Part shown: one piece after another, positions 26,336 through 36,579 of the stretch
Layout of the letters: each line of letters opens with the position of its first letter
How positions within the stretch are numbered: the first letter of the stretch is position 1
From: Blastocatellia bacterium
Lineage (GTDB): Bacteria > Acidobacteriota > Blastocatellia > HR10
Assembly (NCBI GenBank): GCA_035573895.1
Contig: DATLZR010000062.1
Location: forward strand, 1-61,062
Reading direction: 5' to 3'
Length of the DNA: 61,062 bases
The notes under the pieces: model-generated
Told to the model about the DNA's origin: nothing
Databases searched by the model: none
Seen by the model: only the letters and a program-made list of their open reading frames with translations
Translations under genes and position numbers: made by a program

Positions 26336-27496
26336 CTATTTTTCATAGGCGCGGGTTTGGAGAATCGTTTGAATTTCCCGGATGCACCACTCCAGCTCAT
26401 CGTCCGTTGTATAGAAATGAGGTCCTAACCGAATGCCGGCGCCGGGACGGTAATCAACGAGAATGTTCCGGCGGATAAGCTCTCGCGTGACGGCCTGACC
26501 ATGAGGAACATCGAGGACAACCGTTCCGCCGCGAGAGGCACTCTCCCGGGGAGAGGCCACGCGAAAACCGGCGTCATCGGCCAGCTCGATGAGCCGGTTG
26601 GTTTGACGCATGGATTTCGCGCGGATCGCTTCGACGCCGATCTCGTTGATGATTTCGTATCCCGGGCGAGCGGCATAAAGCGCGGGAATGTGAGGCGTCC
26701 CCGTGAGGAAGCGAAAGGCCGTATCGGCGTACCGGATCGGGCCTGATTCAAAGGCGAACGGATCCCGGTGGGCCATCCAGCCGGTCACGCGAGGCTCCAA
26801 TTGACTCCAGAGATCGCGACGCACGTAGAGATAGCCTGCTCCGGGTCCTCCGCAGAGCCACTTCACCGAGCCCCCGGTGGCGAAATCCAGCCCGATGCGA
26901 CGTACGTCCACGGGAACCGTCCCCACTGATTGGTAGAGATCGGCCAGAACGTACGCGCCCACCTCATGCGCCCGCTGCGTGATCGTCTCGAGGTCCTGGA
27001 TGAACGAACTTCGATACAGGACGTGCGAGACGCACACGAGTTGTGTTTCCTCATCAATTGCCGCCAGCATCCGTTCGAGCGGCAGGGTGATGCCATCATC
27101 GGAAGCGACCGTGACAACCCGTGCTCCGAGGCGCTCCTGGGCGTGGTAAAGATAGAGCGTCGAAGGAAAGGCCAGGCTCTCGCAGACGATTTTGTTGCGG
27201 CGGCCCGTCCAAGTGAAACACGAAAGGACGATGGCGATGCAGGTGGAGACATTCGGATGCATGACCACTTCGCCCGGTCCGGCCCCGATGATCCGCCCGA
27301 TGAGATCGCCAAGGGTCACGGGCATCTCCCACCATCCCTCCTCCCAGGCCCGGATGCCGCGTCGCATCCAGACATCGGCATATTCCTGAAGGCTCTCCAT
27401 TGCCCGTCGGGGCATCGCTCCGAGCGAGTGACTGATCATGTAGACGGTTGTATCGAGGATGGGGAATTCCTTGCGCCAGGCCAGAAGTGGATCCAT
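26336..27496 (-). CDS. PLP-dependent class V aminotransferase / kynureninase-like enzyme
   Basis: A 386-residue fold-type I PLP enzyme. ATG 27496 is chosen over an upstream start because GGAGA lies before it and homologues begin near this point. FPILDTTVYMISHSLGAMP at the N-terminus is typical of kynureninase-like proteins. The PLP lysine is expected in GGSVKWLCGGPGAGYLYVR (about residue 228), and the cofactor aspartate in ADLYQSVGTVP. The C-terminal domain contains SRGGTVVLDVPHG and DYRPGAGIRLGPHFY, the latter being a kynureninase-type substrate-carboxylate motif. No tryptophan pathway gene is near. It lies 70 bases after the acyl-CoA dehydrogenase on the same strand and may be transcribed with the fad operon. 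True kynureninase activity is possible but not shown. Confidence 0.8.
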   Translation of the reverse strand: MDPLLAWRKEFPILDTTVYMISHSLGAMPRRAMESLQEYADVWMRRGIRAWEEGWWEMPVTLGDLIGRIIGAGPGEVVMHPNVSTCIAIVLSCFTWTGRRNKIVCESLAFPSTLYLYHAQERLGARVVTVASDDGITLPLERMLAAIDEETQLVCVSHVLYRSSFIQDLETITQRAHEVGAYVLADLYQSVGTVPVDVRRIGLDFATGGSVKWLCGGPGAGYLYVRRDLWSQLEPRVTGWMAHRDPFAFESGPIRYADTAFRFLTGTPHIPALYAARPGYEIINEIGVEAIRAKSMRQTNRLIELADDAGFRVASPRESASRGGTVVLDVPHGQAVTRELIRRNILVDYRPGAGIRLGPHFYTTDDELEWCIREIQTILQTRAYEK

Positions 27497-27566
27497 ACCC
27501 TGTTCTCTCCGTGACTTTTGCTCCGTCCTGGGGATGTGAGGGTGCAAAGGAACGGGGCCGTCGTAT

Positions 27567-29351
27567 TCACTCGCCGAGGGGATAGCGACCGGCCTCCACG
27601 ACCGCGTGAGCGAGACGACGTCGCGCCGCCACCGTGTCCGGCGGGACGTATCGCAAGAGGCGACGCACTGTCGTCAGATGACGGGACAGTTCGCTGCCCT
27701 CGCTGCACGCCGTCAGGGCGATCTCGGCCAGCATCTCCACCTTCATGAGCGCCTGCGTGGTATAGGTCCGGATGCCGGCAATCTGGAGCTGCGCAGCATC
27801 ATGGCCTCGCCGCGCGATGATTTTTCCGGCGCGCATGAGACCGCTCTCGATGGCGAAAATTTCCATGATCATATCGCTCAGAGCGCCGACGACCTCCTGC
27901 TCCTCGGCCAGCCCGGCGGCGTATCGCTCCAGGGCGACTCCGGCAACGAAGAGCAGGGCCTTCTTGGCCTGGGTGAGCATCAGCTTCTCAGCCGCCAGGG
28001 GATCTTCATCGCTGACCGAAAGTGGAGCGGCGGATTCGCCTTCTGTCGCCACTCTCCTGACAGCCTCGCGCAACGGGAGATGTCCGGACTGAGCCCGACG
28101 GGCGAGCATTTCGGTGATGAGCAGGCGGTTGATCTCGTTCGTCCCTTCAAAGATGCGGTTGATGCGGGCGTCACGATAATAGCGCTCGACCGGATACTCC
28201 TGGCTGTACCCGTTGCCGCCGAAAATCTGCACCGCTTCATCCACGACGTAGTGAAGGAATTCGCTGGCCATCACCTTATTGATGGCGCATTCAATGGCAT
28301 ATTCTTCGACGGCCTTCATTCGCTGCAGTTGATCATCGGAGGCGATTCCGGCCAGGGCATGATCAATGAGTCCGGCCGTTCGATAGACCATGCTTTCAGC
28401 GATCCATAGCCGGATAGCCATCTCGGCGAGCTTGTGCTTGATCAAACCGAAGTCGGAAATCGGACGACCGAACTGATGACGCTGTCGCGCGTACTGGGCA
28501 GCATCGCGGAGGGCGAGCTTCCCCACACCCACACAGCCCGCCGCCAGTTTGAGCCGACCAAGGTTGAGGACATTGAAGGCGATCTTATGGCCTTTGCCGA
28601 TTTCGCCGAGAAGGTTCTCTGCCGGAACGAGGGCGTTGTCGAAGGTGAGCGCCCGCGTCGAAGACCCCTTAATCCCCATCTTCTTCTCCTCGTTGCCGAT
28701 GATGAGACCTGGAGTCGTCCGGGGAACGATGAAGGCGGAAAATTTTTCTCCTCCGATCTTGGCGAAAGTGACGAAGATGTCGGCGAATCCGGCATTGGTG
28801 ATCCACATCTTCGACCCGTTGAGGACGTAGTGGCGACCGTCCGGACTGAGATCGGCGCGCGTCTTTCCGGCCAGCGCGTCCGACCCGGCTTCGGGTTCGG
28901 TCAGTGCATACGCCGAGATCATCTCCGCCGTGGCCAATTTGGGGAGATATTTTTGCTTCTGCTCCGGCGTGCCGAACATCACAATTGGAGCCGTCCCGAT
29001 GCCGGAGTGACCGCCGAAGGTCACGGAGAAGGAACTGTGCATCCCGATTTTTTCCGAGACGATCATAGCACTGACCTTATCCAGGCCCATGCCCCCGTAG
29101 GTCTCCGGGATTTCCACCGACAGCAGCCCCAGTTGACCGGCGCGGCGGAGAAGCTCGATGGTGAGTTCAAAGTTCTGATGTTCGATTTCCTCGCTATGGG
29201 GAAAGACTTCCTTCTCCATGAACTCCTCCGTTGTCCGCGCGATCATCTGTTGTTCCTCGGTGAAATCTTCGGGCGTGACCGTGACCTCGGCCGGATGGTC
29301 CTCGATGAGAAAGCTGGCACCTTTGAGCGACGGATGCGGTGTTACTGTCAT
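27567..29351 (-). CDS. fadE: Acyl-CoA dehydrogenase, FadE-type with C-terminal extension
   Basis: A 594-residue flavoenzyme for the first step of fatty acid beta-oxidation. ATG 29351 follows AAGGAGG; longer starts lack a site. The three-domain acyl-CoA dehydrogenase core is clear: an N-terminal helical part with GGMGLDKVSAMIVSEKIG; the middle beta domain with AYALTEPEAGSDA and NGSKMWITNAGFADIFVTFA; and a C-terminal helical part with the catalytic glutamate expected near RINRIFEGTNEINRLLI. A further helical extension of about 190 residues follows. Both length and architecture match the Bacillus FadE (YusJ) subfamily, whose operon partners fadN and fadA also lie here. It is the last fad gene before a kynureninase-like gene. 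Confidence 0.9.
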   Translation of the reverse strand: MTVTPHPSLKGASFLIEDHPAEVTVTPEDFTEEQQMIARTTEEFMEKEVFPHSEEIEHQNFELTIELLRRAGQLGLLSVEIPETYGGMGLDKVSAMIVSEKIGMHSSFSVTFGGHSGIGTAPIVMFGTPEQKQKYLPKLATAEMISAYALTEPEAGSDALAGKTRADLSPDGRHYVLNGSKMWITNAGFADIFVTFAKIGGEKFSAFIVPRTTPGLIIGNEEKKMGIKGSSTRALTFDNALVPAENLLGEIGKGHKIAFNVLNLGRLKLAAGCVGVGKLALRDAAQYARQRHQFGRPISDFGLIKHKLAEMAIRLWIAESMVYRTAGLIDHALAGIASDDQLQRMKAVEEYAIECAINKVMASEFLHYVVDEAVQIFGGNGYSQEYPVERYYRDARINRIFEGTNEINRLLITEMLARRAQSGHLPLREAVRRVATEGESAAPLSVSDEDPLAAEKLMLTQAKKALLFVAGVALERYAAGLAEEQEVVGALSDMIMEIFAIESGLMRAGKIIARRGHDAAQLQIAGIRTYTTQALMKVEMLAEIALTACSEGSELSRHLTTVRRLLRYVPPDTVAARRRLAHAVVEAGRYPLGE

Positions 29352-29600
29352 TGCGTCATTGCCTCCTTGGAAAATCCCTCGCCCACAGATGCAGGGTTCG
29401 TACGGATAAAACATCCGTGGCCACTTCTCATCCATGGGGAGATCATCGTTTGTGACGTGCGATAGCACATGGCCGATTCCTCTCGAAGAACGCGCCCGGG
29501 CACCGGCTTCGGGGGAGAAGCAGAGATACGGGCGGTGGCGAGGCGAACGCAAGCTCGATGCGCCCTTCGCCCGTGCGGGGGTGACCGCTGTCGCGCGGGC

Positions 29601-30782
29601 TCAGTCCACTCGCTCAAAAATCCCGGCAGCGCCCATTCCTCCGCCGATGCACATGGTGACCATGCCGTAGCGCGCCCGCCGGCGTTTCATCTCATTGAGG
29701 AGCGTGGCCGTGAGTTTTGCTCCCGTGCAACCCAACGGATGGCCGAGCGCAATGGCTCCCCCATTGACGTTGACCTTGTTCATGTCGAGTTCGAGCAGCT
29801 TGATGACCGACAGAGCCTGGGCAGCGAAGGCCTCGTTCAGTTCAATGAGATCAATCTGACTCAGGTCGAGGCCCGCCAGCCGCAGGGCCTTGGGGATGGC
29901 CGCCACTGGTCCGATCCCCATTTCCTCGGGGGGAACGCCGGCCACCGCATAGGCGCGAAAGACCGCAAGGGGCTTTATTCCTAACTGCTCGGCCTTCTGC
30001 CGCGACATGACGACGACGGCAGCAGCTCCATCGCTCATCTGCGAAGAATTGCCCGCCGTGATGGTTCCCTCGGCATGAAATGCCGGTTTCAGTCGGGCCA
30101 GGGCTTCGAGCGACGTATCGCGCCGGGGGCCTTCATCGGTGTCGAAGATGATCTCCTCGACGGTGACCTTCCCTCCATCCCCGAATTTCTCTCGTCGCAC
30201 AGGCAGAGGCACAATCTCATCCTTGAACGCGCCCGAATCAATCGCTGCGATGGCGCGTTGATGGCTGCGGAGGGAAAATTCATCCTGCTCCTGACGGGAA
30301 ATTCCGTACTTTCGCACGAGATTTTCCGCCGTCAATCCCATGCTCAGGTAAACGTCGGGATAGGTGTCAACGAGCGTGGGGTTGGGAGAGACTTTATTAC
30401 CTCCCATGGGCACGAGGCTCATGGACTCCGTACCCCCGGCAATGATCACATCGGCGAACCCGGCCATGATGCGCTCGGCCGCGAGCGCGATCGTTTGCAG
30501 CCCTGACGAGCAAAACCGGTTGACCGTCATGGCCGGAACCGTATAGGGGAGACCGGCGCGGAACGCCGCAATGCGTGCGACGTTCATCCCTTGCTCGGCT
30601 TCCGGCATGGCGCAGCCGAGAATCACATCGTCAACTTCCTCCGGCTGAATCTGCGGGACGCGTCGGAGAGCCTCAGCGATGACGGCTCCGGCCATATCAT
30701 CCGGTCGGGTGTGGCGCAACGTCCCCTTGAAGGCTTTACCCACAGCGGTTCGGACGGCACTGACGATGACGGCCTCACGCAT
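29601..30782 (-). CDS. fadA: Acetyl-CoA acyltransferase (3-ketoacyl-CoA thiolase)
   Basis: A 393-residue thiolase for the last beta-oxidation step. AAGGAGA precedes ATG 30782. The nucleophilic cysteine is in [17 protein letters not shown] (about residue 91). The C-terminal active-site motifs are [17 protein letters not shown] (catalytic His) and [14 protein letters not shown] (second catalytic Cys). It lies 119 bases after fadN and 249 bases before fadE on the same strand. Together with fadN it completes hydration, oxidation and thiolysis of acyl-CoA. Confidence 0.93.
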   Translation of the reverse strand: MREAVIVSAVRTAVGKAFKGTLRHTRPDDMAGAVIAEALRRVPQIQPEEVDDVILGCAMPEAEQGMNVARIAAFRAGLPYTVPAMTVNRFCSSGLQTIALAAERIMAGFADVIIAGGTESMSLVPMGGNKVSPNPTLVDTYPDVYLSMGLTAENLVRKYGISRQEQDEFSLRSHQRAIAAIDSGAFKDEIVPLPVRREKFGDGGKVTVEEIIFDTDEGPRRDTSLEALARLKPAFHAEGTITAGNSSQMSDGAAAVVVMSRQKAEQLGIKPLAVFRAYAVAGVPPEEMGIGPVAAIPKALRLAGLDLSQIDLIELNEAFAAQALSVIKLLELDMNKVNVNGGAIALGHPLGCTGAKLTATLLNEMKRRRARYGMVTMCIGGGMGAAGIFERVD

Positions 30783-30901
30783 GATGCACTCTCCTTACGA
30801 AAAATGTGACGCGGGCTTTGCGGCCCGGGCACGGTCGCACGCTGGAAAGTCTGGGCTCCTGCTGATTGTTTCCCGTCGCACGCCCGTGCCTGAACAGCTT
30901 C

Positions 30902-33304
30902 TCAATTCCTCAGCGGCTTTCCCTCCTTGAGCATGTAGGCGAGCCGCTCCTGCGTTTTTCGCTCGCCAAGAAGGGAGAGAAAGGCTTCGCGTTCCAGATC
31001 GAGCAGGTCCTGTTCGGACACCAAGCGCGGACTTTTGACATCACCGCCAGAAAGAACCCAGGCCAGTTTGCGCCCGACGTGTCCATCATATTCAGTGATG
31101 TATCCGGCGCGGACGGCCAGATGAATGGCCAGCTTGAGCGCGGCATAACCGGCTTCGCCCATCACCGGAATGTCGGTGCGTGGTCGGGGCGGCTGGTAAC
31201 CTTCGAGCACGAGCGCCTGAACCGTTCGTTTGGCGGCATCAATGAGCCGATCTTTGTTCATCACGATGATGTCGGCCGGACGGAGAAAGCCAAGCTGCCG
31301 GGCTTCCAGGGCACTCGTCGAGACCCTGGCGCGACCGATCGTCTCAAAGACCGGCTTGACGAAGGGGAGAAGATCAACGGAATCGCCCTTCGGAGCGCGA
31401 TCCGTCCAGCGCAGAAGCAGCTCTTTCGTTCCGCCTCCACCGGGGATGAGGCCGACGCCCGTTTCCACCAGACCGATGTAGGATTCGGCGGCAGCACAAA
31501 CGCGATCGGCATGCATGACGACTTCGCATCCTCCGCCGAGCGTCAGCCCGAAAGGAGCGGCGACTACCGGCTTGGGCGAATAGCGCAGCGACATATTGGC
31601 CGTTTGAAAGGCCCGAATCATGCGATCAATCTCATCCCATTCACCCTCCTGAGCGGCCATGAGCATGAGCATGATGTTGGCTCCGGCGGAGAAATTCCCT
31701 CCCTGATTGCCGATGACCAGGCCCTCGAACTCGCGCTCGACTCTCACCAGCGCCGACCTCATCATCTCAATCGTATCGCCGCCGATGGCATTCATCTTGG
31801 TGTGAAACTCCAGGCAGGCGACGCCGTCGCCCAGATCAATGAGCGTGGCTCCGGGATTTTTCAGTACGACGCGATTTCGCTCTTTGAGCGAGGCCAGGAG
31901 AATAACGCCCGGCCGCTCTTCTTCCTCCCGATAGGCTCCGGTCTTGTAGTCGAAGAAATAGCGGCGTCCGTCGCGTTTGAGATAGAACCTCTTCTCCTCG
32001 GTCCGGAGGACGTCCTTGATGACATCGGGAAGGGACTGTCCCTCGGCCTCCATCCGCCTGGCCAGCTCAGCCACTCCGATGGCATCCCAGGTCTCGAACG
32101 GGCCGAGGTCCCAGTTGAACCCCCAGGTCATGGCCCGATCCACCTGAACGATGTCATCGGCGATTTCCGGCAGACGACGAGCCGCGTACAGAAGCGTCTC
32201 GCTCATCGTTCGCCAGATGAAGGTGGCCGCCCGATCTTTCGCCTCCAGCAGCGCTTTCAGCCGCGCTCCGGTATCCTCAATTGAACGGGCCATGTCCACC
32301 GAAGGAAACTTCGGCTTCCGTTGCTGTCGGTATTCCAGCGTCGCCGGATCGAGGACGAGGATCTCGCCCGTGACGCGGTCTTTTTTGTAGAATCCCTGGC
32401 CGGTTTTGTTGCCGAGCCAGCCTCGCTTCACCATCTCTTTGATGAAATCGGGCACGACAAAGAGGTGCCGCTTCTCATCGTCGGGGACATTGGCGTAGAG
32501 GTTTTCCACGACGTAGACGAGCGTATCTATCCCGGCGAGATCGGCCGTGCGAAAGGATGCCGTCTTGGGATGCCCGATGAGCGGTCCCGTGAGGGCATCC
32601 ACCTCCTCAATGGTGTATCCCTCATCCAGCATCACCCTGAGGCAGCACATGAGAGAAAACGTGCCGATCCGATTGGCGATGAAATTGGGCGTGTCCTTGC
32701 AGTAGACGATCCCCTTGCCGAGAAAGCGATCGCAGAAGTCAGCAACGCGCGCGACGGCGTCGGGAGACGTCTCCGCCGTTGGAATGATCTCCAGAAGCTT
32801 CATGTAGCGCGGCGGATTGAAGAAATGAGTGCCGAAAAAGAGTCGCCGCCGATCGGGAGAAAATCCCTCGGCCAGCCGCGCAATAGGAATCCCCGACGTG
32901 TTCGTCGTGACAATTGCCTCCGGTTTGAGATAGGGTTCGATGCGACGGTAGAGCGATTTCTTGATGTCGAGATTCTCCACCACCGCTTCGATCACCCAGT
33001 CAGCGGTCTTCAGCAACTCCAGATGGTCTTCAAAATTTCCAATCGTGATCAACTCCGCCAGACTCTCATCGAAAAAGGCCGCCGGTTTGAGTTTCTTCGT
33101 TTGCTCCAGGGCCTGACGGACAATCCGATTCCTCACCTGGGGGCTTTCGAGCGTGAGTCCCTGAGCTTGCTCTTCGGCAGTGAGTTCTCGGGGAACGATA
33201 TCCAGGAGCACCACAGAGGTTCCCGCATTCGCCAGATGAGCGGCGATCTGACTGCCCATTACGCCCGCTCCCAGAACAGCCGCTCGTTCGATTCGTGGGC
33301 GCAT
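30902..33304 (-). CDS. fadN: 3-hydroxyacyl-CoA dehydrogenase / enoyl-CoA hydratase, FadN-type
   Basis: An 800-residue bifunctional enzyme. GGAGGT at a 5-nt spacing precedes ATG 33304. In contrast to Escherichia coli FadB, the dehydrogenase comes first: the Rossmann motif AAVLGAGVMGSQIAAHLANA at residues about 8-27, and FFGTHFFNPPRYMKLLEIIP with a catalytic His near 155. Two dehydrogenase C-terminal domains follow. The crotonase-fold hydratase domain occupies about 490-700, with GNQGGNFSAGANIMLML and FGLTLGGGCEVVMHADRV oxyanion-hole motifs. This order and length match the Bacillus FadN family. It is flanked by fadD (73 bases upstream) and fadA. Confidence 0.92.
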   Translation of the reverse strand: MRPRIERAAVLGAGVMGSQIAAHLANAGTSVVLLDIVPRELTAEEQAQGLTLESPQVRNRIVRQALEQTKKLKPAAFFDESLAELITIGNFEDHLELLKTADWVIEAVVENLDIKKSLYRRIEPYLKPEAIVTTNTSGIPIARLAEGFSPDRRRLFFGTHFFNPPRYMKLLEIIPTAETSPDAVARVADFCDRFLGKGIVYCKDTPNFIANRIGTFSLMCCLRVMLDEGYTIEEVDALTGPLIGHPKTASFRTADLAGIDTLVYVVENLYANVPDDEKRHLFVVPDFIKEMVKRGWLGNKTGQGFYKKDRVTGEILVLDPATLEYRQQRKPKFPSVDMARSIEDTGARLKALLEAKDRAATFIWRTMSETLLYAARRLPEIADDIVQVDRAMTWGFNWDLGPFETWDAIGVAELARRMEAEGQSLPDVIKDVLRTEEKRFYLKRDGRRYFFDYKTGAYREEEERPGVILLASLKERNRVVLKNPGATLIDLGDGVACLEFHTKMNAIGGDTIEMMRSALVRVEREFEGLVIGNQGGNFSAGANIMLMLMAAQEGEWDEIDRMIRAFQTANMSLRYSPKPVVAAPFGLTLGGGCEVVMHADRVCAAAESYIGLVETGVGLIPGGGGTKELLLRWTDRAPKGDSVDLLPFVKPVFETIGRARVSTSALEARQLGFLRPADIIVMNKDRLIDAAKRTVQALVLEGYQPPRPRTDIPVMGEAGYAALKLAIHLAVRAGYITEYDGHVGRKLAWVLSGGDVKSPRLVSEQDLLDLEREAFLSLLGERKTQERLAYMLKEGKPLRN

Positions 33305-33377
33305 AAATCACCTCCTCGGAAAGGAGCGCCGGTCTTCCCGCCTCCGCTCTGTCGCAGACGGGGAAGTCGGCTCCACG

Positions 33378-35180
33378 TTAGCTCTCCTGATAAAGCGCGT
33401 CAATGACGTCACGATACTTCGTTTCGATCACCCGGCGACGGGCCTTCAGCGTCGGCGTCAGTTCTCCCCCTTCGATGGTCAGAGGAGTGGGAAGGAGGGC
33501 GATCCTCTTGATGCGCTCGTAGGACGAGACGTCCTGCATCAGGCGATCTACTTCCTCCTGAACGAGGGCGATGACCTGCGGATGAGCGATGAGTTCTTCG
33601 TCATGATTGACGGTGATGCCTCTCTCGGCCGCTCGTCGTCTGAGCAACTCCATCTGCGGGACGATCAGGGCAGCTGGAAACTTTCGCTCATTGCCGACGA
33701 CGACGGCCTGGCTGATGAGCGGACTGCTGACGAGCAATCCTTCGAGCATCTGCGGGGAGACGTATTTGCCGCCGCTCGTCTTGATCAAATCTTTCTTCCG
33801 GTCGGTGATCACCAGATATCCGTCTTCATCCAGATAGCCGACGTCGCCCGTTTTGAACCATCCATCGGGAGTGAAAGAGGCGGCCGTTTCGTCGGGCCGA
33901 TTGTAATAGCCCCTCATCACATTCGGCCCGCGAACGAGAATTTCGCCATCGTCAGCAATCTTCACCTCAACGCCGGGAATAGGTTTCCCCACCGTCCCGA
34001 TCTTATTCGCCCCCGGAGGATTGACCGAGACGACCGGTGAGGTCTCCGTCAACCCATAGCCCTGGAAAATCTCGATTCCCAGACCGAAGAAAAAGAGCGC
34101 CGTCTCCGGTGAGAGCGAGGCTCCGCCGGAAATCATCGAGCGGAGGCGATCCAGACCGGCTCCCGTCTTGATCCTCGACAGGAGAAAGGCTGACGCCGCG
34201 TCATATTGCACTTCGAGCAGCGGATCAACGGGCTGCCGACGCGATTTCAGTTCCGCCCACCGACGGGCCACCGACAACGCCCAACGGAGAAGCCGCCGCC
34301 GTCGCTCCGGCAGAGCCTCAACCGTTGCGATGATCTTCTCCTGCATCTTCTCGAACATGCGCGGCACGCCGACGAGCATCGTGGGTCGAACCTCGCGCAG
34401 ATTGTCACCGACCTTGTCGAGCGACTCCGCATAATAGATGGAACTCCCCCGGGAGAGGTGGCAATAAAATGCCTGCCGTTCAAAACTGTGCGAGAGGGGT
34501 AAAACGGAGAGCACCGTCTCTTCGCCCTCACTCATGAGGACATCGAGCGACGCCCGAACATTGGTCGCGATGTTGGCGTGGGTGAGGATGACTCCTTTCG
34601 GCTCGCCCGTCGTTCCCGAAGTGTAGAGCAACGTGGCGACATCATCCGGCTGTACGCTGCGACGCAGGTCATCGTAGAGGTGGGGGTGGGAGAGCGAGAG
34701 CTTTTCCCCTTCCTCCTTGAGGGAGGAAAACAACAGGAGATTGTCGTCGGTGGCTATCCGGTCAAAGGTGATGACCCGTTTGATCGTTTCATTTCGGCGG
34801 AGCGCGTCGCGAATGCGGCTATATTGATCGGAGGTCGAGAGGACGAACCAGCGGGCGCCCGAATCGCGGAGGATGAACTCAATCTGGCCGACGGCCTGTG
34901 TCGCGTGCAGCGGGACGCTCACGGCTCCCACCGCCAGAAGCGCCAGGTCGGTCAGCGTCCACTCGATACGATTCTCCGAGAGTAACGCGACGTGATCTCG
35001 GGGGCGGACGCCAAGCGCATAAAACCCCAATGCGTACGAACGAACGTCACGCCACAATTGCTCGGCAGATACGTGGATCCACCATCCTTCGGACTTGTAG
35101 TTGAGAAGGTCGGGCTTGTCCCGGTGCCGCTCAATGGCGTGGGCGAACAGCTCGTTGATCGTCGTCGGCGTCGGCGCCAT
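33378..35180 (-). CDS. fadD: Long-chain fatty-acid-CoA ligase (AMP-forming)
   Basis: A 600-residue adenylate-forming enzyme that activates fatty acids to acyl-CoA. The AMP-binding P-loop is LLYTSGTTGEPKGVILTHAN (about residues 181-200). Later motifs are GYGLTETSPVV, the hinge region GWFKTGDVGYLDEDGYLVIT, and KDLIKTSGGKYVSPQMLEGL with the conserved Lys and Glu. It resembles the FadD15/long-chain ligase clade that lacks membrane segments. It is the first gene of the fadD-fadN-fadA-fadE set and has its own strong promoter 25 bases upstream. The ribosome binding site is weak. Confidence 0.9.
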   Translation of the reverse strand: MAPTPTTINELFAHAIERHRDKPDLLNYKSEGWWIHVSAEQLWRDVRSYALGFYALGVRPRDHVALLSENRIEWTLTDLALLAVGAVSVPLHATQAVGQIEFILRDSGARWFVLSTSDQYSRIRDALRRNETIKRVITFDRIATDDNLLLFSSLKEEGEKLSLSHPHLYDDLRRSVQPDDVATLLYTSGTTGEPKGVILTHANIATNVRASLDVLMSEGEETVLSVLPLSHSFERQAFYCHLSRGSSIYYAESLDKVGDNLREVRPTMLVGVPRMFEKMQEKIIATVEALPERRRRLLRWALSVARRWAELKSRRQPVDPLLEVQYDAASAFLLSRIKTGAGLDRLRSMISGGASLSPETALFFFGLGIEIFQGYGLTETSPVVSVNPPGANKIGTVGKPIPGVEVKIADDGEILVRGPNVMRGYYNRPDETAASFTPDGWFKTGDVGYLDEDGYLVITDRKKDLIKTSGGKYVSPQMLEGLLVSSPLISQAVVVGNERKFPAALIVPQMELLRRRAAERGITVNHDEELIAHPQVIALVQEEVDRLMQDVSSYERIKRIALLPTPLTIEGGELTPTLKARRRVIETKYRDVIDALYQES

Positions 35181-35204
35181 ATTTCTTGTTTCGAAAGCGG
35201 TTTA

Positions 35205-35233
35205 ACTATACGCAGGCCGTTCCCCGTTGGCAA
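35205..35233 (-). promoter_or_regulatory. Strong sigma-70-like promoter of the fad operon
   Basis: On the minus strand: TTGCCA (35233-35228), a 17-bp spacer, then TATAGT (35210-35205), both 5/6 matches. The short palindrome TTTCGAAA lies between the -10 box and the start codon, where a repressor could bind. No fatty-acid regulator gene is in the window. Confidence 0.6.
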
Positions 35234-35654
35234 GCTCTTTTTCCTCCTAACCGGCACAAAGGAAGCCCCTCAGAGACCCCTCGTTGCATCGAATCTCCGG
35301 ATGGTGACGGTCTCCGGTCGTTCACAAGGCGCCCGCAACCGAGTGCTTCACAAAAAACGAGAGAGCGCCCGCCGCTCGGCCTCGTGATACCCGCGGGCGA
35401 AGGTTCTCCGAAAGTATCGCCGGCCGACCAGCGCACGCTTTTGCGAAGAAAATCAAGGCACCTCTTCCTCCTTGGTTTATGAGAGATCGAGGCGGCGTGC
35501 TGTCGAACTCTTGCTGACCTGAACCAGCCCCGGGCGGGGCGGCCTTCTTTTCACCCTGCCACTGAACCTTTGGAGAGAGCGGCTACCGGATGTCAGTTCA
35601 TGAAGGGACGAACACAAGCCGCGAAGGAAGGAGCAACTTCATCATGAGGCGGCG
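35234..35654. other. Intergenic region upstream of the fad promoter
   Basis: About 420 bases. A GC-rich inverted repeat (GCCCCGGGCGGGGC near 35527-35540), followed on the plus strand by a T-rich run, could be a terminator remnant. No convincing gene is seen. Confidence 0.35.
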
Positions 35655-36029
35655 TCATGACCCTGCGCTTTTATTCCCATGCCCGTGCTCGGAAATGTAT
35701 TTCTCAACGACGGTGATGAAGATGTTCAGTCGCTCTGTCAACTCCGCCTGGGCCTGGGCCATTTCCTGGATTTTCGTCTCTGTTCGACGTTGCGCTTCGG
35801 CGAGCTGACCGATCTGACCTGTGTTGGTTAAAGTGGCCTGCGCGAGCACGCCAACGTTATCCGTCAGATTCTTCATGTCCTCGACGAGCTTCTGCACGTC
35901 GGCCGTCAATCGCTGCACGTCCGCCGTCAATCGTTGCACCTCCGCCGTCAGCTTCATCTGTTCGGCCGAGAGCTGCGCCTGGTTTTCGATCAGAAACTGA
36001 ATTGCTCGTTCCATCTCTTCGTTTGTCAT
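35655..36029 (-). CDS. Small coiled-coil protein
   Basis: A 124-residue, almost entirely helical protein with a clear heptad pattern and few aromatic residues. The middle contains tandem heptads LTAEVQRLTADVQRLTADVQ, encoded by near-identical 21-nt direct repeats (35890-35955). The N-terminus MTNEEMERAIQFLIENQAQL is typical of a widespread family of short unassigned coiled-coil proteins in cyanobacteria and acidobacteria. GGGAG precedes ATG 36029. Function unknown; an oligomeric scaffold is a guess. Confidence 0.65.
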   Translation of the reverse strand: MTNEEMERAIQFLIENQAQLSAEQMKLTAEVQRLTADVQRLTADVQKLVEDMKNLTDNVGVLAQATLTNTGQIGQLAEAQRRTETKIQEMAQAQAELTERLNIFITVVEKYISEHGHGNKSAGS

Positions 36030-36579
36030 GCAATTTTTGCTCCCTTCGACGACTCTTTCCCGCGTTACAACCCAACACGATAGACGGTGGCCAGGAAGAT
36101 GTCAACGGGCCAAGCCTGCCTTTAAGTACCTGCTTTCATCGGTTCATACCCCCTGTGTCTTTGATGATGCGATTACAGCGGGCTCGTCTATTCGGAAGAT
36201 CAACGAAAACGATGCTCAAGCGGGGTCGGATATATGAGACCAAGACCGATGCAGCAAAATGTCATACATCATGCCGGCGCATCCACGCTGGGGACGGGAC
36301 GGACGTTCTCAGGTAGACCCGGCTTGGGACCGAGAGGGATAATGTCGTCGCGACGCGTCCGGTGAAAATGACCAGTGCTGGTGGAGGATGATGGCGCACG
36401 GCGCAGACTGGGCCATCAGCCGATGGGTCCGTCGTGACGAAAATTTGGATGAGAGCGTTATCTGGGTGTTTGCTTGTGCTACCGGGTGATCCCGGCCAGT
36501 TAAGGAAAATGCATGTTGACAGGCCGGATATTTTCAGGTAAACAACACGACTCATCCACGGAAAAATGACGATGAGAGG
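36030..36579. other. Intergenic region upstream of the respiratory operon
   Basis: About 550 bases between divergent genes. The only clear signal is the promoter near 36516-36544. No protein-like frame was found. Confidence 0.45.
36516..36544 (+). promoter_or_regulatory. Candidate promoter of the ACIII-like operon
   Basis: A perfect TTGACA (36516-36521), a 17-bp spacer and TAAACA (36539-36544, 3/6). It lies 35 bases before the first gene. Confidence 0.45.

Noticed and set aside
30866-32284. Plus-strand frame of 472 codons
   Set aside because: It lies opposite fadN, whose domains are clear. The composition and lack of a start signal mark it as a shadow.
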